Assembly (NCBI GenBank): GCA_015501595.1
Contig: JADNRX010000027.1
Location: forward strand, 186,001 to 250,000
Length of the DNA: 64,000 bases
Reading direction: 5' to 3'
Origin: Hymenopellis radicata
Taxonomy: Eukaryota; Basidiomycota; Agaricomycetes; Agaricales; Physalacriaceae
The position numbers were made by a program, and so were the translations under genes. The first letter of the stretch is position 1, and every line of letters starts with the position of its first letter. Positions 10,633 through 21,969 of the stretch are shown here, one piece after another. The notes beneath the pieces are model-generated. The model worked only from the letters and a program-made list of their open reading frames with translations. It ran no database searches and was not told where the DNA came from.

Positions 10633-11842
10633 TTACTTCGCCTCGAACCTATACGCAGGGCTATTCTTGTCCATAAAGGCCCACATTAACTTGTCTTTCC
10701 ATCCCTTCTCCTTCCATGCGTTCACGTCCTTCGGAAACTCGTCTATCACGCCCGGAAGCGTACTGTCATGTGCCAACAGAAGTAGAATATTGGCATCTGC
10801 ATCCAGTGCCGCGAGCTTTCCAATTGTCTGGATTGCCTGCTCTCTGTCGTGGTACGCAGACGGCCCACCAGGACCCGGCAGGGTCAAGAGGGGTTCGTTG
10901 GCCTTCGCATTCGGCACGACAGATACCATGTCTCTGGGGCACGTAGAGTGCGCATTCGGACGAATTTGGGCCGAGTGATGGCACGAATCACCACCTAGGA
11001 GGACAAAAGAAGTAGGCGTAACCCTAACTAGAGCGCTTATATGCCCGGCACAGTGCTGTAAATGATTTAGGAGATCGTACGTTGTTCGGGAGGGCACAAA
11101 ATGCGTACACCAGGAGAATCGAGGATGTACAAGCTCCCATCAGAGAAGTAGTCCAGCGCTTTGTAGCCTCCAATGTCCACGGTGAAGTGTTTCAACTCTG
11201 TTACTTTCCGGCCTCTGAAAATGACGTTAGGTTTACAGTAATGACACGACATTGAGAGTTGCGCATACTGAAGGTCGCTTTCTGTCAACGAGGCATCTGG
11301 AGTGCTCGGATATGTCTTCAAATCAGATCCGGGACCAACTACAAGTTCGGTCGTTGAAGGGAATAACCTCATGTCGCCTTGGGAGATTTTGATCAGCTAG
11401 ATAATTTTCAAGAGCAAATAAACGGCCTTGCCAATGTGATCTAGATTTATCATAATCAATGAATATCCCCCTTCGGTGTGAAAACTGCTTACCTCCAAAT
11501 AACGGTCTCTATGTCGGAGGTCTTCAAACCGCCCGACGCGAGTCGTTCAACAACATCCTCGTCAACGACCAGACCGCGCAAGCCATGATCGTTCCAGAGC
11601 TTAATCAGTCCTTGAACAGCAGGCGCCAGATTGGATTCGTCCTTCCTCATTCCCAAGTCGAACAAGAGTCTTTTTCCAGATGGATGTTCCAGAAGGAACG
11701 CGTACATGGGCGCATGATAAACTTCATTGCCTGGTGGGATGGGAGAGAGAAAGGCCAAAGCTGGAAGAGCTGTTTCGGTGGAGCCGGTATTAATGGCCTT
11801 GACAGAGATGGTAACAGAAGAGGAGGGAATTGTTGCTGTCAT
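10633..11842 (-). CDS. Metallo-beta-lactamase-fold hydrolase (lactonase-like), active-site join unclear
   Basis: Minus-strand exons give MYAFLLEHPSGKRLLFDLGM and IETVIWR (about 11842-11490), then LFPSTTELVVGPG (ending about 11274), VTELKHFTVDIGG to ILDSPG, and HCAGHISALVRV through LLAHDSTLPGV to the stop at 10633. This is the order of the AHL-lactonase-like branch of the fold, including the DSPGHCAGH metal-site loop, GGDSCHH and LLAHD. The later introns are normal (donor gtatgc after SDLQ; gtacgc after DSPG). The central HxHxDH motif should follow VIW. The sequence there offers DHIG in one frame and a possible GC-AG intron (gcaagg...cccaag), but no single set of GT-AG exons rebuilds HxHxDH. 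The gene may be damaged, mis-sequenced or oddly spliced; a TATA box lies 45-55 nt upstream. Confidence 0.6.
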
Positions 11843-11886
11843 AGTTAAAAGAGATAGCTGTTGTCGAGTGGCTGGTTTCCATGCAT

Positions 11887-11895
11887 TTTATATGC
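11887..11895 (-). promoter_or_regulatory. TATA box of the lactonase-like gene
   Basis: The minus strand reads catataaaat about 45 nt before the ATG at 11842. Confidence 0.55.
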
Positions 11896-11899
11896 CCTA

Positions 11900-12367
11900 C
11901 GACGGCTTGGCTGCCTTGGTGGCCAAGCTGCTTGCGCGTTCAATGCGTGGCGAGCGCTCAGTGCGAGCCGCGGCGGATTCGGATGAGTAAGAGCTGACTT
12001 TTGGATGACCAAGTATGTGCAATCAGTCCGACTTGTGCGATGTATCCGAAATGCGCGCAAAATTCGCGGTTAAAGTCGCCGAGGTCCGGGTTGCTCCGAC
12101 CAACATGAAGGCGGAAGGCAAGAGTACTACGGCTCTACTGTAGGAGATGCCTCAATATTCATTCCGCGGTTTCAAGCCAGCTAATCCCGGCCGGATCAGC
12201 CCGACGTCAGCCTGGTCGTCCCACTTCGTTCCCCGCTGAAAAGTTTCTACGTTCAGACAACTGCTATAGAACACGACATAATCTCGCAAGTGCATACACT
12301 CATCACAAAACAGTACCAGTCCTCTTCACAAGCTCATCGACCTTCTCCACACCACCCAGCTCCACCT
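11900..12367. other. Intergenic
   Basis: Between the promoter of the lactonase-like gene and the stop of the VIT/vWA gene nothing beyond short shadow frames is seen. Confidence 0.4.
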
Positions 12368-14976
12368 TTAGATACTCCAAGCCTTCTTAAATAAACCCTC
12401 CCAAACCACCTTGTCGTCTGTCCCACAAATCGCCGCCTGCGCCGAAATGAACACCACCGCCAGAACCGTAGCAACAACAACATCCTGCGTGCCTCCAGGA
12501 AACGCAGCTCTCGCCTGATCCTCCGCCAGTCCTCCTTCCTTCAAGACCGAAAGCACCTTCATCGCAAAACTCCCATCGAACAACTGCATACGCGCTAGCG
12601 ATTCCAACACATCCATAGGCGCTTGGAATTCCCCGGTGGAGGCCTGCCTCGACTCACGACGCGCCGCACCTCGTTTACTTCTAACACGCGGCGAAACTAC
12701 GGATGTACACATGGCTAAGTCTGGTTTCTGCGAGGTGCAACCAAGTTCGACAGAAACGGTGCGTAGGCTGAGACGCGCGGTAATGGGCTCTAGCTTTGGA
12801 ATGTCTCGATATGATGAACCCGCAGCACTCTGGATAACAGACATCCTGCCTTTGCGCATGGTGCGCGTCATTTCAGTAAACAAGGAAGGCTGGGCGGAGG
12901 GTGGTACGGAAGACTTGTCATCTACGGCCACGAACGACGTTTGTGATGACGCGATGGAGTATGTCTTCCCAAGGCGGACGATGTGAGCGTCCACGACCTT
13001 GGGGAGATCAGAATCCGGATAGGAAGCTTTGAGCAAGTCGTCGTAGCGCCCGTCTTCAAGTTCCTGTACGATTTTCCGCGCAGCGAGGGCATGAATGGGT
13101 GGAGGTGCCCCACTTGTATCGTTCGGGAGACCACTGAACGTTACAGATACGGGTAGCTCGATTTCAGAGCCATCTTGCGTTGTTCCGCGAATGGTAACTG
13201 TCTTTGGCAACGTGTTCTGGCCTATGAACCCTCGTAAGAAAGGACGATGAACGAATGAGAAGTCCTGGGTGACTAACCTTGCAGAATAGCATATACATTG
13301 AGTCGAAATCCGGGTACCAACGATTCAATCTTGAGGGGGCTTTGTTGGATATCCGAAGGCGGTGAGGGAGAATGGGTACTGAGGGAGGGGCCTCCGTACT
13401 GTCCATGTGCACAGTGTCTACGCTTTCGTCAAATATGTTTAACTTATGCCTCTGACCCTCCTCCACAATCGCCGTTTCCATCTCATCGACCATCTCGAAA
13501 TCGTCTTCCGCTTCCTTAGGTCTGTCCCAGTCGATGCGAACTTTCGAAATACGAGGCGTCCTCGCAGCCATGAGGAGTCTAGCAACTTTGCCGGTAATAC
13601 TCGCTTCGTCTTCCCCCACCATTATACTCGTCCCGTTCCCAGCCCGCCCAATGCCCTCACACATCGCCGTGGATGCAGAGTTGCCAATACCCAGACAGAA
13701 CACGCGTAAGTATGCGCCACTTGACGCAGAGCCCACAGTATCCATTACGGTCTGAAAGACGCTCTCGTTATCCCACGCGTCACCATCGGTAAGAACTACG
13801 ACGCTGGTCGGACGATCAAATTTACGCTTCTCAAAACACGTCGATAGTGCGTAGCCAATCTGTGTTCCGCCGTAATCTGCCTGCATGTCGTCCACATGCC
13901 GGGTGGCTTCGTCAAGAGTCTGTTGATCGTAGAGTCTACTGCCATCCTCCCAGAGCATGGATGTCCTATTACCAAAGGACGCGATCTGGAAAGCTGTGTT
14001 CTTGTGGGGAAGCGAGCGGAGCATGATGATGAGTGCCCTGCGAGCCGCAGTGATACGATTTCCTTGCATGGACCCACTACGGTCAACCAAGAAGATAAAT
14101 TCCTGGCTGTCGGGTTCGGGGAGGTGGAAACGCGGCACAAGAGTCAGCAACACTCCAATGCTTTCGTGCTCCGGATGACACTCAGCTATGCAGCGAGGTG
14201 TATCGAGGCCAGCTGACTGTATGGTGAGGACAAAGTCCTTCTCCAGTGGACTGTTCGAGGCCAAAGAAACTCGTGCGTAGTTGGAAAAGGGAAGATACTG
14301 CGCGCTAGGAAGCGAAGGATCCGGACCAAGCTCTGTTGAGATGGAATGAGACGGAGAGCCGATTTTCCTGATGGGAGAGACAGATTCGACAGAAACGTCG
14401 ACATTAATGAACGGGGATTTGGTGGTAATAATTGGTGAAGGAACTTGGCCGTAGCGACAGCCAATGTGCGCGGGGAGATGTAACCGGATGGAATCGTTTT
14501 CCTCGTCCTCTGTGAGTTCTGTCGCGTAAGTGAGCTCGATTTGGATTTCCTCCTGAGGCGCAAGGTTCCCGACAGAGACTTGAAATACTGTAAAGTACTT
14601 AGTCACTTGAAACAAAGAATGATAGAAATAAATGCGACCTACCATCCGGTGTTTGCTGGGTCGCTAAAGACGCAGTTTTCCCTTTGGCCAAGGCCGCATC
14701 GTAGGTCTCTCGCGCCTCTGACTTCTCTTGGACGAGGCCTTGTACCCTAGTTCCGTCCTGCTTCACCATTATGAATTGACATACAGCCGCACGAGCGGGC
14801 ACCGGAAACGAATAGACTGCTTCGATGGGAATTCTCGCATCGTTCACGAATTTCTGCGTCAATTTGACCTGCGCGCCCAGTTCCTTGACCGTGGCTATTG
14901 CAGAGACCTGCAGGAGAGGGAGGGAGACGGTGTGATGGTTATGCTGATAGCAAATGCCCCAGAACATCTGAGCCAT
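12368..14976 (-). CDS. VIT and von Willebrand factor A domain protein
   Basis: Three minus-strand exons (14643-14976, 13278-14587, 12368-13216) give 830 residues. The N-terminus MAQMFWGICYQ leads into a VIT domain (YSFPVPARAAVCQF, VQGLVQEKSEARETYDAAL, PQEEIQIELTYATEL). A vWA domain follows with an intact MIDAS start DRSGS in FIFLVDRSGSM, VVVLTDGDAWDNES and RVFCLGIG. The C-terminal part resembles the tail of inter-alpha-trypsin-inhibitor heavy-chain-like fungal proteins. The family is assumed to make metal-dependent protein contacts; no enzyme activity is expected and I see no signal peptide. The start at 14976 is supported by a TATA-like gatataaatg about 30 nt upstream (near 15003-15012). The second intron is taken as ending gccag so that CK joins NTLPKTV in frame. 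Confidence 0.87.
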
Positions 14977-14999
14977 GATGGGGATGTAGAGAATGTGGT

Positions 15000-15199
15000 C
15001 GCATTTATATCGTTCTGGTTGGTACCGTTCCCTAATCAAAATCGTAAACCATGGCGGTACAAAAGCAACGGTGATGATCAAAGCTGTCAAGCTTTTAGTG
15101 TGGTCGTAGAATAATGTGATGATGACTGGTCGGAGAGAAAGTTGATATTGTACTATTACGGGCAAGTCTTCATAGATTTTCCCAATTTTTTTTTGATGC
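15000..15199. other. Promoter region of the VIT/vWA gene
   Basis: It holds the TATA-like box for the minus-strand gene at about 15003-15012 and ends at the left inverted repeat of the next element. Confidence 0.4.
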
Positions 15200-17195
15200 A
15201 TCAGTAAGTAGCAACCCGTCTGGTGGGCATGGCACCAGACCAACCATGCTCACCAGACGCGTCTGGCACCAGAAACGACATGCATAAATTATGCACGTCG
15301 ATCTGATGAGCCATGCACTACCAGACACTCTCACCATACCAAACCATACAGGCAGCCATGCATCGACTACACCGCATTTATGCTTCCCGTCCTTCCCGTC
15401 GTTGGGCATCACACAAAAGTATAGATAAACACGTATATTTGCTATGTACTGCACAGAATAGCTAAAACGGAGCATTGGGAGCCACCCATGCTCACTAGTT
15501 GATTGTGATTGTCCCGAGGTCTGTCAGAATGATTAGTGGGAGCCTTGACAAGAAATGGCCGAGGTCTGCTTACCATGTAAGGCCAAAACAGCAGGCCCGT
15601 CGGTGTTAGTCCCACTCTAAGCAATTCGAGAACAAGATTGGCGGACAAAGTTGCTAGCAGAAGGCACGGAGGAGAGGGGGGAGCTCGCGGCCATGGTACG
15701 GACGGCGCACATCTGTAATAAAAAATATGAATGGGGAAAGGGAATGCGAGCTGGATAAACGAACCGTATCAACACAAAGCGAGTCCCAGGCGGCGTACTC
15801 GATGTCTAACGTCCAAGAGTCGCCATAATGTTGTCCATGTCGCGGCAAACAGCGCGCACAAAACTCTGAAAACAGTCGTCAGAAAGCTAGTCGACGATGG
15901 TGCTAGAGAATAGACATAGCACAGTGTTAAAGACCAAACATTTGCTGCGGGAGATGCTGGAGAGAATGGTTAATACAGACTCATTTGCATGCGGCAAGTG
16001 AACGTACAGCAGGGGTGCATCTGTGCAGATTGCTCAGTCTGTATGGTCGCTGCCGCGCTAGCGGGGGCTATGAGCCCCGATGGTCTCGTCGCCTCGCTCG
16101 CACTCCTTGTTGCCCTGCTCGCACTCCTGCGCTCGCTGTCCTCGTTGATCGTCCGTTGTGCTCGCTATTTCAGTGATTATGCCTGCCATACGAAACCTTT
16201 TCGTCACCTCTTCCGTTGGCCGGGTCATCGCCATTGGGGCCGTCGTAGCGTCGCTTGGCGTCGTGTCTGTCCTACTCGTGCGAGTCGTGGACTGCATAAA
16301 TCGGGCAGCGGTCGAGAGCCTTGTTGCCTCGCAGTCGGTGGCGCTCGAAATGTCTGGCACTTGACCGGTGTTGCGGCCAAGAAGAGAGTAGGATGGAGAG
16401 ACAGAGAGAGTTGGGGACTTCGCAAAATCGAAACCGAACATGCACGTGGTCAATTGCGTGCTCATGCACAGACCATATGCCTCGGACCGGTTCGTACCCG
16501 GACCCGTTCGCTCTTGACATGCTCGCAATTTGTGTCAACGTCGAAAAGGACATCGAGCACCACGGCCAGGGGGTGAATATCAAGGCAAGAGGTATCTTGT
16601 GTGGCTCATTAACTTTGAGAAAAAAAAATTCAACCAGTGTATGGCAGACGGCGCCATGTCTGGCTGCATAACTGTCTGACTGGTATGGTTCCGGTATGGT
16701 AGGTATGGTACCATGCAGCACCAGACGGCAACCCCGACCAGACGCCACCAGACGGCTCTGAACTTACTAGAGCATGCCACGAGTCTAAACCCGGGTCCGG
16801 CGGGTCGAGTTTGTGCGAGTTTGCGTATCTGAAGTCCGGACTTGCGACTTATCTCAAACTTGCGAGTCGCGGGTCTAAAACTCGTGAGTTTGCGAGTTTT
16901 TGACGAGTTTTGAGCTATAACCCACTCATATCCCCTTCAACTGAGGTTAAACTAGTGCAAACATCATCTCTATAGCCTATTGCAACTCTGTTGAATCATA
17001 TTCATATGTATAACATAGGTTATATGCATAATATTATATCTTAACTGACTACCGGAACCTGCGCAAATACCTGCGGAATGCTCCAACCTCAAACCTGCGA
17101 CTTGCGCAAACCCGGGTCACGAGTCGCGAGTCGCAGGCTACCTGCGAGTTACCTGCGCTAGCCCAAACTCGTGTCATGCTCTAGAACTTACTGAT
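15200..17195. mobile_element. Outer inverted-repeat element, interrupted near its right end by a hAT MITE
   Basis: The left end reads ATCAGTAAGT then CCGTCTGGTGG (about 15200-15226). The complement of the right end reads ATCAGTAAGT then CCGTCTGGTGG (about 16747-16766 and 17185-17195). The right end is split by the 416-bp MITE at 16768. Many CCAGAC(G/A) words fill both subterminal regions. No matching target duplication could be defined and no transposase was found. Inside, minus-strand frames near 15440-15700 encode hydrophobic peptide (LLLATLSANLVLELLRVG) with a plausible intron, perhaps a captured host fragment, but no gene could be assembled. Confidence 0.45.
16768..17183. mobile_element. 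hAT-type MITE, copy 1 (416 bp)
   Basis: Terminal inverted repeats are TAGAGCATGCCACGAG at the left and its complement with one change at the right. The 8-bp direct repeats GAACTTAC flank it exactly (16760-16767 and 17184-17191). TIRs starting TAGAG plus an 8-bp target duplication are the hAT pattern. There is no coding capacity. The interior is rich in gagtttgcg/cgcaaactc words. It is the same length as copy 2 at 23899 and very similar throughout. Confidence 0.88.
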
Positions 17196-17851
17196 GGAAA
17201 CCCGATTAGGATTTCCAGGCGATCAGCGGGGTCCGATAAGATCAAACGACCCCCCCGTTACGCGTTATGTGAAGACCTTACCGTAATAGTACAGTATCCG
17301 TCAAAACGTGCTATCGAGCAGTGATGGTCGGAGTTCAGAGAACGATTGGCTTTTTCCGGGCTTTTTCGCTAAGTACTTCCATGTTGGATAAAACGCGCTC
17401 AGCAGCCTCCACAATCTACGCGTTAACCAACTGATTTCCACGGGAAATGTGTACAGCTCACGCGTGTCTAATCTAGAAAGAGTGCAGGTTAGTACTTTCT
17501 TACTCTCCTTAGTCCTACCGTTTTTCACTGCTCCGCCTAATAGAACACATACCGGCGCTACGGCTACGGCGGACGCGTTCTGTACACATCTTATCCGACA
17601 TTAGCTTACGAAACCCTTTGCCTGGTATCGAATCCTTCCATGCCTGGACGTATCGTTCATTTCGCAAGTCTGCTACGTCGTCATGCGAAATCGGAAAAAA
17701 CACTACTTATAACAGCGTCCTGGAACTCACTCCTCACTTTCCTATAATCGTAGTCTGCTTCTATTGTTGGTACTTACGTATGTTCAGCTCAAACTCGTGG
17801 TTTTACCTCGGATGTGAAATCTACCGGAGCAATGAAGTTCAAGGTTCTGCA
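17196..17851. other. Intergenic with a solo mariner-like MITE end
   Basis: At about 17250-17296 the sequence cgttatgtgaagacc...cgtaatagtacagta matches the terminal repeats of the MITEs at 26434 and 27270, but no partner end lies nearby. No gene is seen. Confidence 0.35.
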
Positions 17852-19092
17852 TAGTGAATAGCGCGGGTCGGGTTCGGGTCAGCGGACCGATACCCGAACC
17901 CGACCCTCTGAACCACCCGAACCCGCCATGTCGGGTACGGATTTTACATCGGGTTACCCTCGGGTATAGAAAGGGTACGGGTACACCCGTCACCCGTGAG
18001 GAAAGGAAATGTATTTCGTGCCCGCCGCCGACCCCCGAGCAATTGCGCGGGGGTTAGCGACGCGCACAATGCACATTTGCGAGGCCCCGGCTACTTGCTC
18101 TCACAAGAACCGCAGCTCAACAAAGTGCGGAAGGAAGGTGGGGACATGGCGACGAAGAGATGGTCGTGAAGAGGTGATGTGCGCGACGAGACGTTGGGCG
18201 CAAGGCAGACGGGGATAGACTACGCAATGTAAATAAGAAAATGAAAGAAAACATGCAGTAAATACACACCTTGGGGGCCGGATGCGTCCGCGACGCCCTC
18301 CAGCCCCAAAAAATCTACGCATTGCCTCATTGGCGGCAAGAATGAGACGGCGCAGGGGCTCATCCAGCCTTTTGAAGCCCGTCGTCGTCATCCAGAGACG
18401 TTGCGGCTCCGTCGAGGAGGCTGACACGTTCGCGCTGCTCGTCGAGAGAGCAGAGCGCAAAAAAGTAGTCTTTGGCAGCCTCAGGTCGCGGCCAAGGAAG
18501 CGCCGTCGCGAGGACAGGATATCCGTAGTGGCTGTCATCGTCGTGGTTGGTAGAATCCTTGTCGAATTGGTGCCGTCGCGCAGACGAGCACCAGAACGCA
18601 CCCCGGAATGTATCCGAGGGCGCAGCGGCCGGCGTGAAGCCAAACCGCGCCAGAAAAGAAAGAGAACACGAAGGAAAGAAGAAGAACAAGCCCCAGAACA
18701 AGTTCCGGGGCCGACGAGCACAACGTTAACGTTGTGCTGTGGTGGCAAGAGGTAAGAGATCCTGATCAGAGTTGACCGATCGTTATCCGGCGATTGCCGG
18801 GACATTCGGCCAGCTCGGCGATGACGGAAATTCTTCCGCAATGTCGTTTTTTAACGACATTGGGCTCGTTTGAGCCCAAATAAATTTATAAAAATCTGTT
18901 AAATCCTGTAGTTACGATATAGAAAGTATTTGGCAAGTACTTGCCTTACCACGCTACTGAGTACTTAGGAGGATCGGGTCCTCAAAAGGGTAACGGGTAG
19001 GGGCCGGGTCACGGACCGCCAACCCGAGCCCGACCCGCTATTGTACCCGATGATGACCCGGTCCGGGTGACCCGAACCCGCGCTATTCACTA
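17852..19092. mobile_element. Non-autonomous hAT element (1,241 bp)
   Basis: Both ends begin TAGTGAATAGCGCGGGT when read inward and continue with GGGTTCGGGT-type repeats. Direct repeats GTTCTGCA lie at 17844-17851 and 19093-19100. TAG-G-type ends and an 8-bp duplication place it with hAT elements. The subterminal 150 bp on each side are packed with CCCGAACCCG/CGGGTTCGGG words, possible transposase-binding repeats or strong hairpins. The interior has long overlapping frames on both strands (for example minus 18101-18841) without recognisable domains and no DDE transposase or hAT dimerisation region. It depends on a transposase supplied elsewhere. Confidence 0.85.
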
Positions 19093-19100
19093 GTTCTGCA

Positions 19101-19722
19101 GCCTTTGTTCGCTTTTCCTGGAATGATTCTAATGAAGTTACCCCTTTCCTCAGAATACCCCCCCAAGTTCAGGACGAATTTCGAGGCGCCAGTCTCGCCT
19201 TCTGCCGAGTACGTTCATGGAAATTTCCGAGTCGTATGTCCTCGAAAACTGACGATAGTATGGTTCAGATGACTCAAAAGCACCAAGGCATTGTCCTAAA
19301 TTCGCATTGTTGTCCGAACAATGGTCACAGCTGCAGTCACATTTGGGGATGCGTGCGCCACACTTGGGACCAAGGCGCCATTGTGGTATTTTACTCTGGA
19401 CCACTTGCTAATAGCACCAATAAATTCCGACGCGACTGAAATTGCCTTTTTTGGATAGCAGTTTTTCCAATACAGTAAACCCGAGTGCATTGTCTGCCCA
19501 ATTCGGCAGCTGGCTTAGTCCTGTCCACAGTGGCGAGGTGGACGGTGCTGGGACCTTCAAGGGTAGGCGACTGGCGACTGTCACAATGCCTCTACCACCT
19601 ATATAACGGCGTCGTCGCGCTTTCACTGAACTAAACAATCTCTTTTCCCCCAAACTTCGCCCAACCCACCTATAACATCGAGCGTTACCTGTGCCGTGCA
19701 CACTCTACTTTTATCCTACAAA
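19101..19722 (+). other. Upstream region of the HMG-box gene
   Basis: It has no gene of its own. A TATA box (ctatataacgg, about 19598-19608) lies about 120 nt before the ATG at 19723, preceded by pyrimidine-rich sequence. Confidence 0.5.
19599..19606 (+). promoter_or_regulatory. TATA box of the HMG-box gene
   Basis: tatataac with a C-rich start-site region downstream, about 120 nt before the original ATG at 19723. Confidence 0.55.
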
Positions 19723-19819
19723 ATGCCCGCTATCCGCCACTTCAAGCCCAAAGAGGAGTGCGTTGCGACGCGTAGGTCGGCCAGACTGATGAAGTTAGTG
19801 ACGACTGCTCCTGTCGACG

Positions 19820-20107
19820 TAAAGTGAGAAGAGGGTATCGGTAAGTACTCAGTCGCACTCGAGAGAAGAAACGACTATATTGGGAGTCGATAGACAAACC
19901 TAAAGTGAGAAGAGGGTATCGGTAAGTACTGTAAGGTGCTTGTAAGTAAGGAATATGAATAATGAAAGGGTATAGCTCACCTCAGTCGCACTCGAGAGAA
20001 GAAACGACTGAGGAGGCACGAGACGATCGAGAGGTTTAAATACGAAACAGAAAGGAGTCCATGTCCATATATGGTAACAAAGAACATCCGTCGGGTCTCC
20101 TCCAACA
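19820..20107 (-). repeat. 3' LTR of the copia-type element
   Basis: This 288-bp direct repeat is identical by eye to 21983-22270. It carries an internal duplication of taaagtgagaagagggtatc and of cagtcgcactcgagagaag. Confidence 0.9.
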
Positions 20108-20195
20108 CTCCCCAGACCCGACGACTACCTCCAATACATCTTGACACTCCGGCGCACCTGTATTACCGGACCACGTAAACCGACTCGTAATGCCA

Positions 20196-21704
20196 TCAAC
20201 ACTCGACACGCGTGTGAGTTTCCACGCAAACTCCGCATCGGGTCCGCTTCTCTGTCGCTTTGCTGTCAACGCCGACGATGTCTTGTGAATTGTGGCCTTG
20301 ATTGGTCGTATCGGCACTGGCCATGTGTGGGGAGAATAGATGGGTTATATTGTGAGTGGAAAAATATTCCTCCCATTGACGTGACTTGAATATACCGTCG
20401 GCGTAGACTTCAGAAATCCGGTGACCCATACTGGACCGTTCAACTTGGCGTCGGTAATCATCAAATGCTTGGATCATCATCGACTCGCGTGTATCGTCCA
20501 AGAGAGCGTAGGATTTCGATGCAGATCCATCCTGCATAACCAGCATGAATGGGTTTGCGCTCCCCGGCAGTGGTGCTAGTAAATCGACCATGACAAGACC
20601 AAAAGACGGCGGATCCAACTTCTCTTCCATCTCTCTGCCCTCCCTCCCACATGCAGATTCGACGCCCACATCGATATCCTCTAAAGGTGGCATGATCTCG
20701 TCAACCTGCGCTTCGTCGACAAAACGGACCGTGATCTGCCCATCCTCGATGGTATTGCTTTGCGCAGCGAGTGCGCGATGAGAGATAGAGGGATAATCAT
20801 AGAGAGACTGGTTGGCCTGAGAAACAGAAGGATAGATGACCTGGTTGGCCTGAGGACCAGGCTGGGGCTGCTCTCGACGACCAAAATTGGGCGGGAATTG
20901 TCCTTCCTTTCCTCCCCCCGGCCAATAACAGTCGGCGATCCAATGCCCCGATCGATCGCGCGCCTTACAATTTGGGTTAGTGCATGAACGTCTCGCGCCT
21001 GCGCCACCTCCACTCGCAGCAGTGTACGCGTTCGCGTTGACGCCGCGTCCCAGTGTCGGCTCCTCAGGCAGACCAATATGAATCGCATGAGCCTGGATCA
21101 AGGCAATAACATCCTCGCTGCTGAGAGCGGCGTAGAGACTACCGCTGATGCCAAACCACTCCGGCGTCTTGGGCAGCGAACGTGCAATAGTATTCTTCAA
21201 ATCCTTGTCTGGGAGTACCTTCCCAAGCGACTGCAGCCGAGCAGCCTTCGCGTGAACGTTGGCAATATGCTCATCTAGTTCGACCCGCGAGGTGCCAGTA
21301 AACTTTGTCTCGTTCAGCTGTTCTTCGGCAAGCGAGAGCGCAGCGTCACTCTTAGGAAGGCAGATCTTCTCTAGCCGCTCCCAGACTTCAGCTGCGGTGC
21401 CGTCTCGCTTAAGCCCAATAGCGATGGGATCGATGATATTGGTGATGATGATAGACTTGGCAACGCCATTACGATAATTCCATTCGTCGCGGGAAGGGGT
21501 TGTGGAGTACACAGGCGTCGGTGTAGGAGCTGGAGAGCCGGTGGTGACAGGGACAATAGGGGGTTGTGAGATGGATGCGTCGAGATAACCCTTTCCTGCT
21601 ATGTACTCCTCGACATGAATCTTGAACGACGCATAGTTTGTCTTGTCTGTGCGGAGCATGAGCCGTTCAGTGAGAGTCGATGTCAGGATTTGTTGGTGGG
21701 CCAT
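20196..21704 (-). CDS. Gag-integrase fragment polyprotein of the copia-type element (502 aa)
   Basis: The N-terminal half is a copia gag: YASFKIHVEEYIAGKGYLD, then WNYRNGVAKSIIITNI and SLAEEQLNETKF. A zinc knuckle follows (CTNPNC...GHWIADCYW). The C-terminal third resembles the start of an integrase core: VMVDLLAPLPGSANPFMLV corresponds to the first catalytic Asp region and VYADGIFKSRQWEEYF to the second. There the usual SDNGGEF has become ADGIFKS, so the catalytic pattern is not intact. No protease, RT or RNase H lies between. The frame is unbroken over 502 codons, so gag packaging functions could persist while integration would be borrowed. The start at 21704 is the first ATG after the 5' leader. 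Confidence 0.8.
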   Translation of the reverse strand: MAHQQILTSTLTERLMLRTDKTNYASFKIHVEEYIAGKGYLDASISQPPIVPVTTGSPAPTPTPVYSTTPSRDEWNYRNGVAKSIIITNIIDPIAIGLKRDGTAAEVWERLEKICLPKSDAALSLAEEQLNETKFTGTSRVELDEHIANVHAKAARLQSLGKVLPDKDLKNTIARSLPKTPEWFGISGSLYAALSSEDVIALIQAHAIHIGLPEEPTLGRGVNANAYTAASGGGAGARRSCTNPNCKARDRSGHWIADCYWPGGGKEGQFPPNFGRREQPQPGPQANQVIYPSVSQANQSLYDYPSISHRALAAQSNTIEDGQITVRFVDEAQVDEIMPPLEDIDVGVESACGREGREMEEKLDPPSFGLVMVDLLAPLPGSANPFMLVMQDGSASKSYALLDDTRESMMIQAFDDYRRQVERSSMGHRISEVYADGIFKSRQWEEYFSTHNITHLFSPHMASADTTNQGHNSQDIVGVDSKATEKRTRCGVCVETHTRVEC

Positions 21705-21739
21705 GTTTGGGATGATATGTAGATTGTACGGCGGCCCAT

Positions 21740-21862
21740 CGGTGGGTTACGATTTGAACGTGGAGGAAGTGACGGTTTGAACGTGATGGTGTATCTGGCG
21801 ATTTGAACGTGATAGGATAGTACGGTTTGAACGTGGTTACGATTTGAACGTCTGGATAGGGG
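21740..21862 (-). repeat. Tandem 'gatttgaacgt' units in the element leader
   Basis: Five imperfect copies of (c)g(a/g)tttgaacgt(g) occur in about 120 bp between the primer-binding site and the gag start. They may be a packaging or promoter repeat of the element; the function is not known. Confidence 0.6.
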
Positions 21863-21969
21863 TCGATAGCTGTGAGGCCAGTGGGAATGTGGGGATTGCT
21901 GTTGCAACAGATGGATGATGAGGTGATAAGAGAACGAATGTGAGTCGGCTGCAAGATCTAAGCGCTTGC

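Noticed and set aside
13896..14216. 106-codon plus-strand frame
   Set aside because: It lies antisense within the vWA domain of the VIT/vWA gene.
15989..16576. 195-codon plus-strand frame and overlapping minus-strand frames inside the outer element
   Set aside because: Composition is unlike protein, no splice partners or motifs; probably chance frames in GC-rich repeat DNA.
18101..18841. 246-codon minus-strand frame inside the hAT element
   Set aside because: No transposase or other domain is recognisable and overlapping frames of similar length occur on both strands in this GC-rich DNA.
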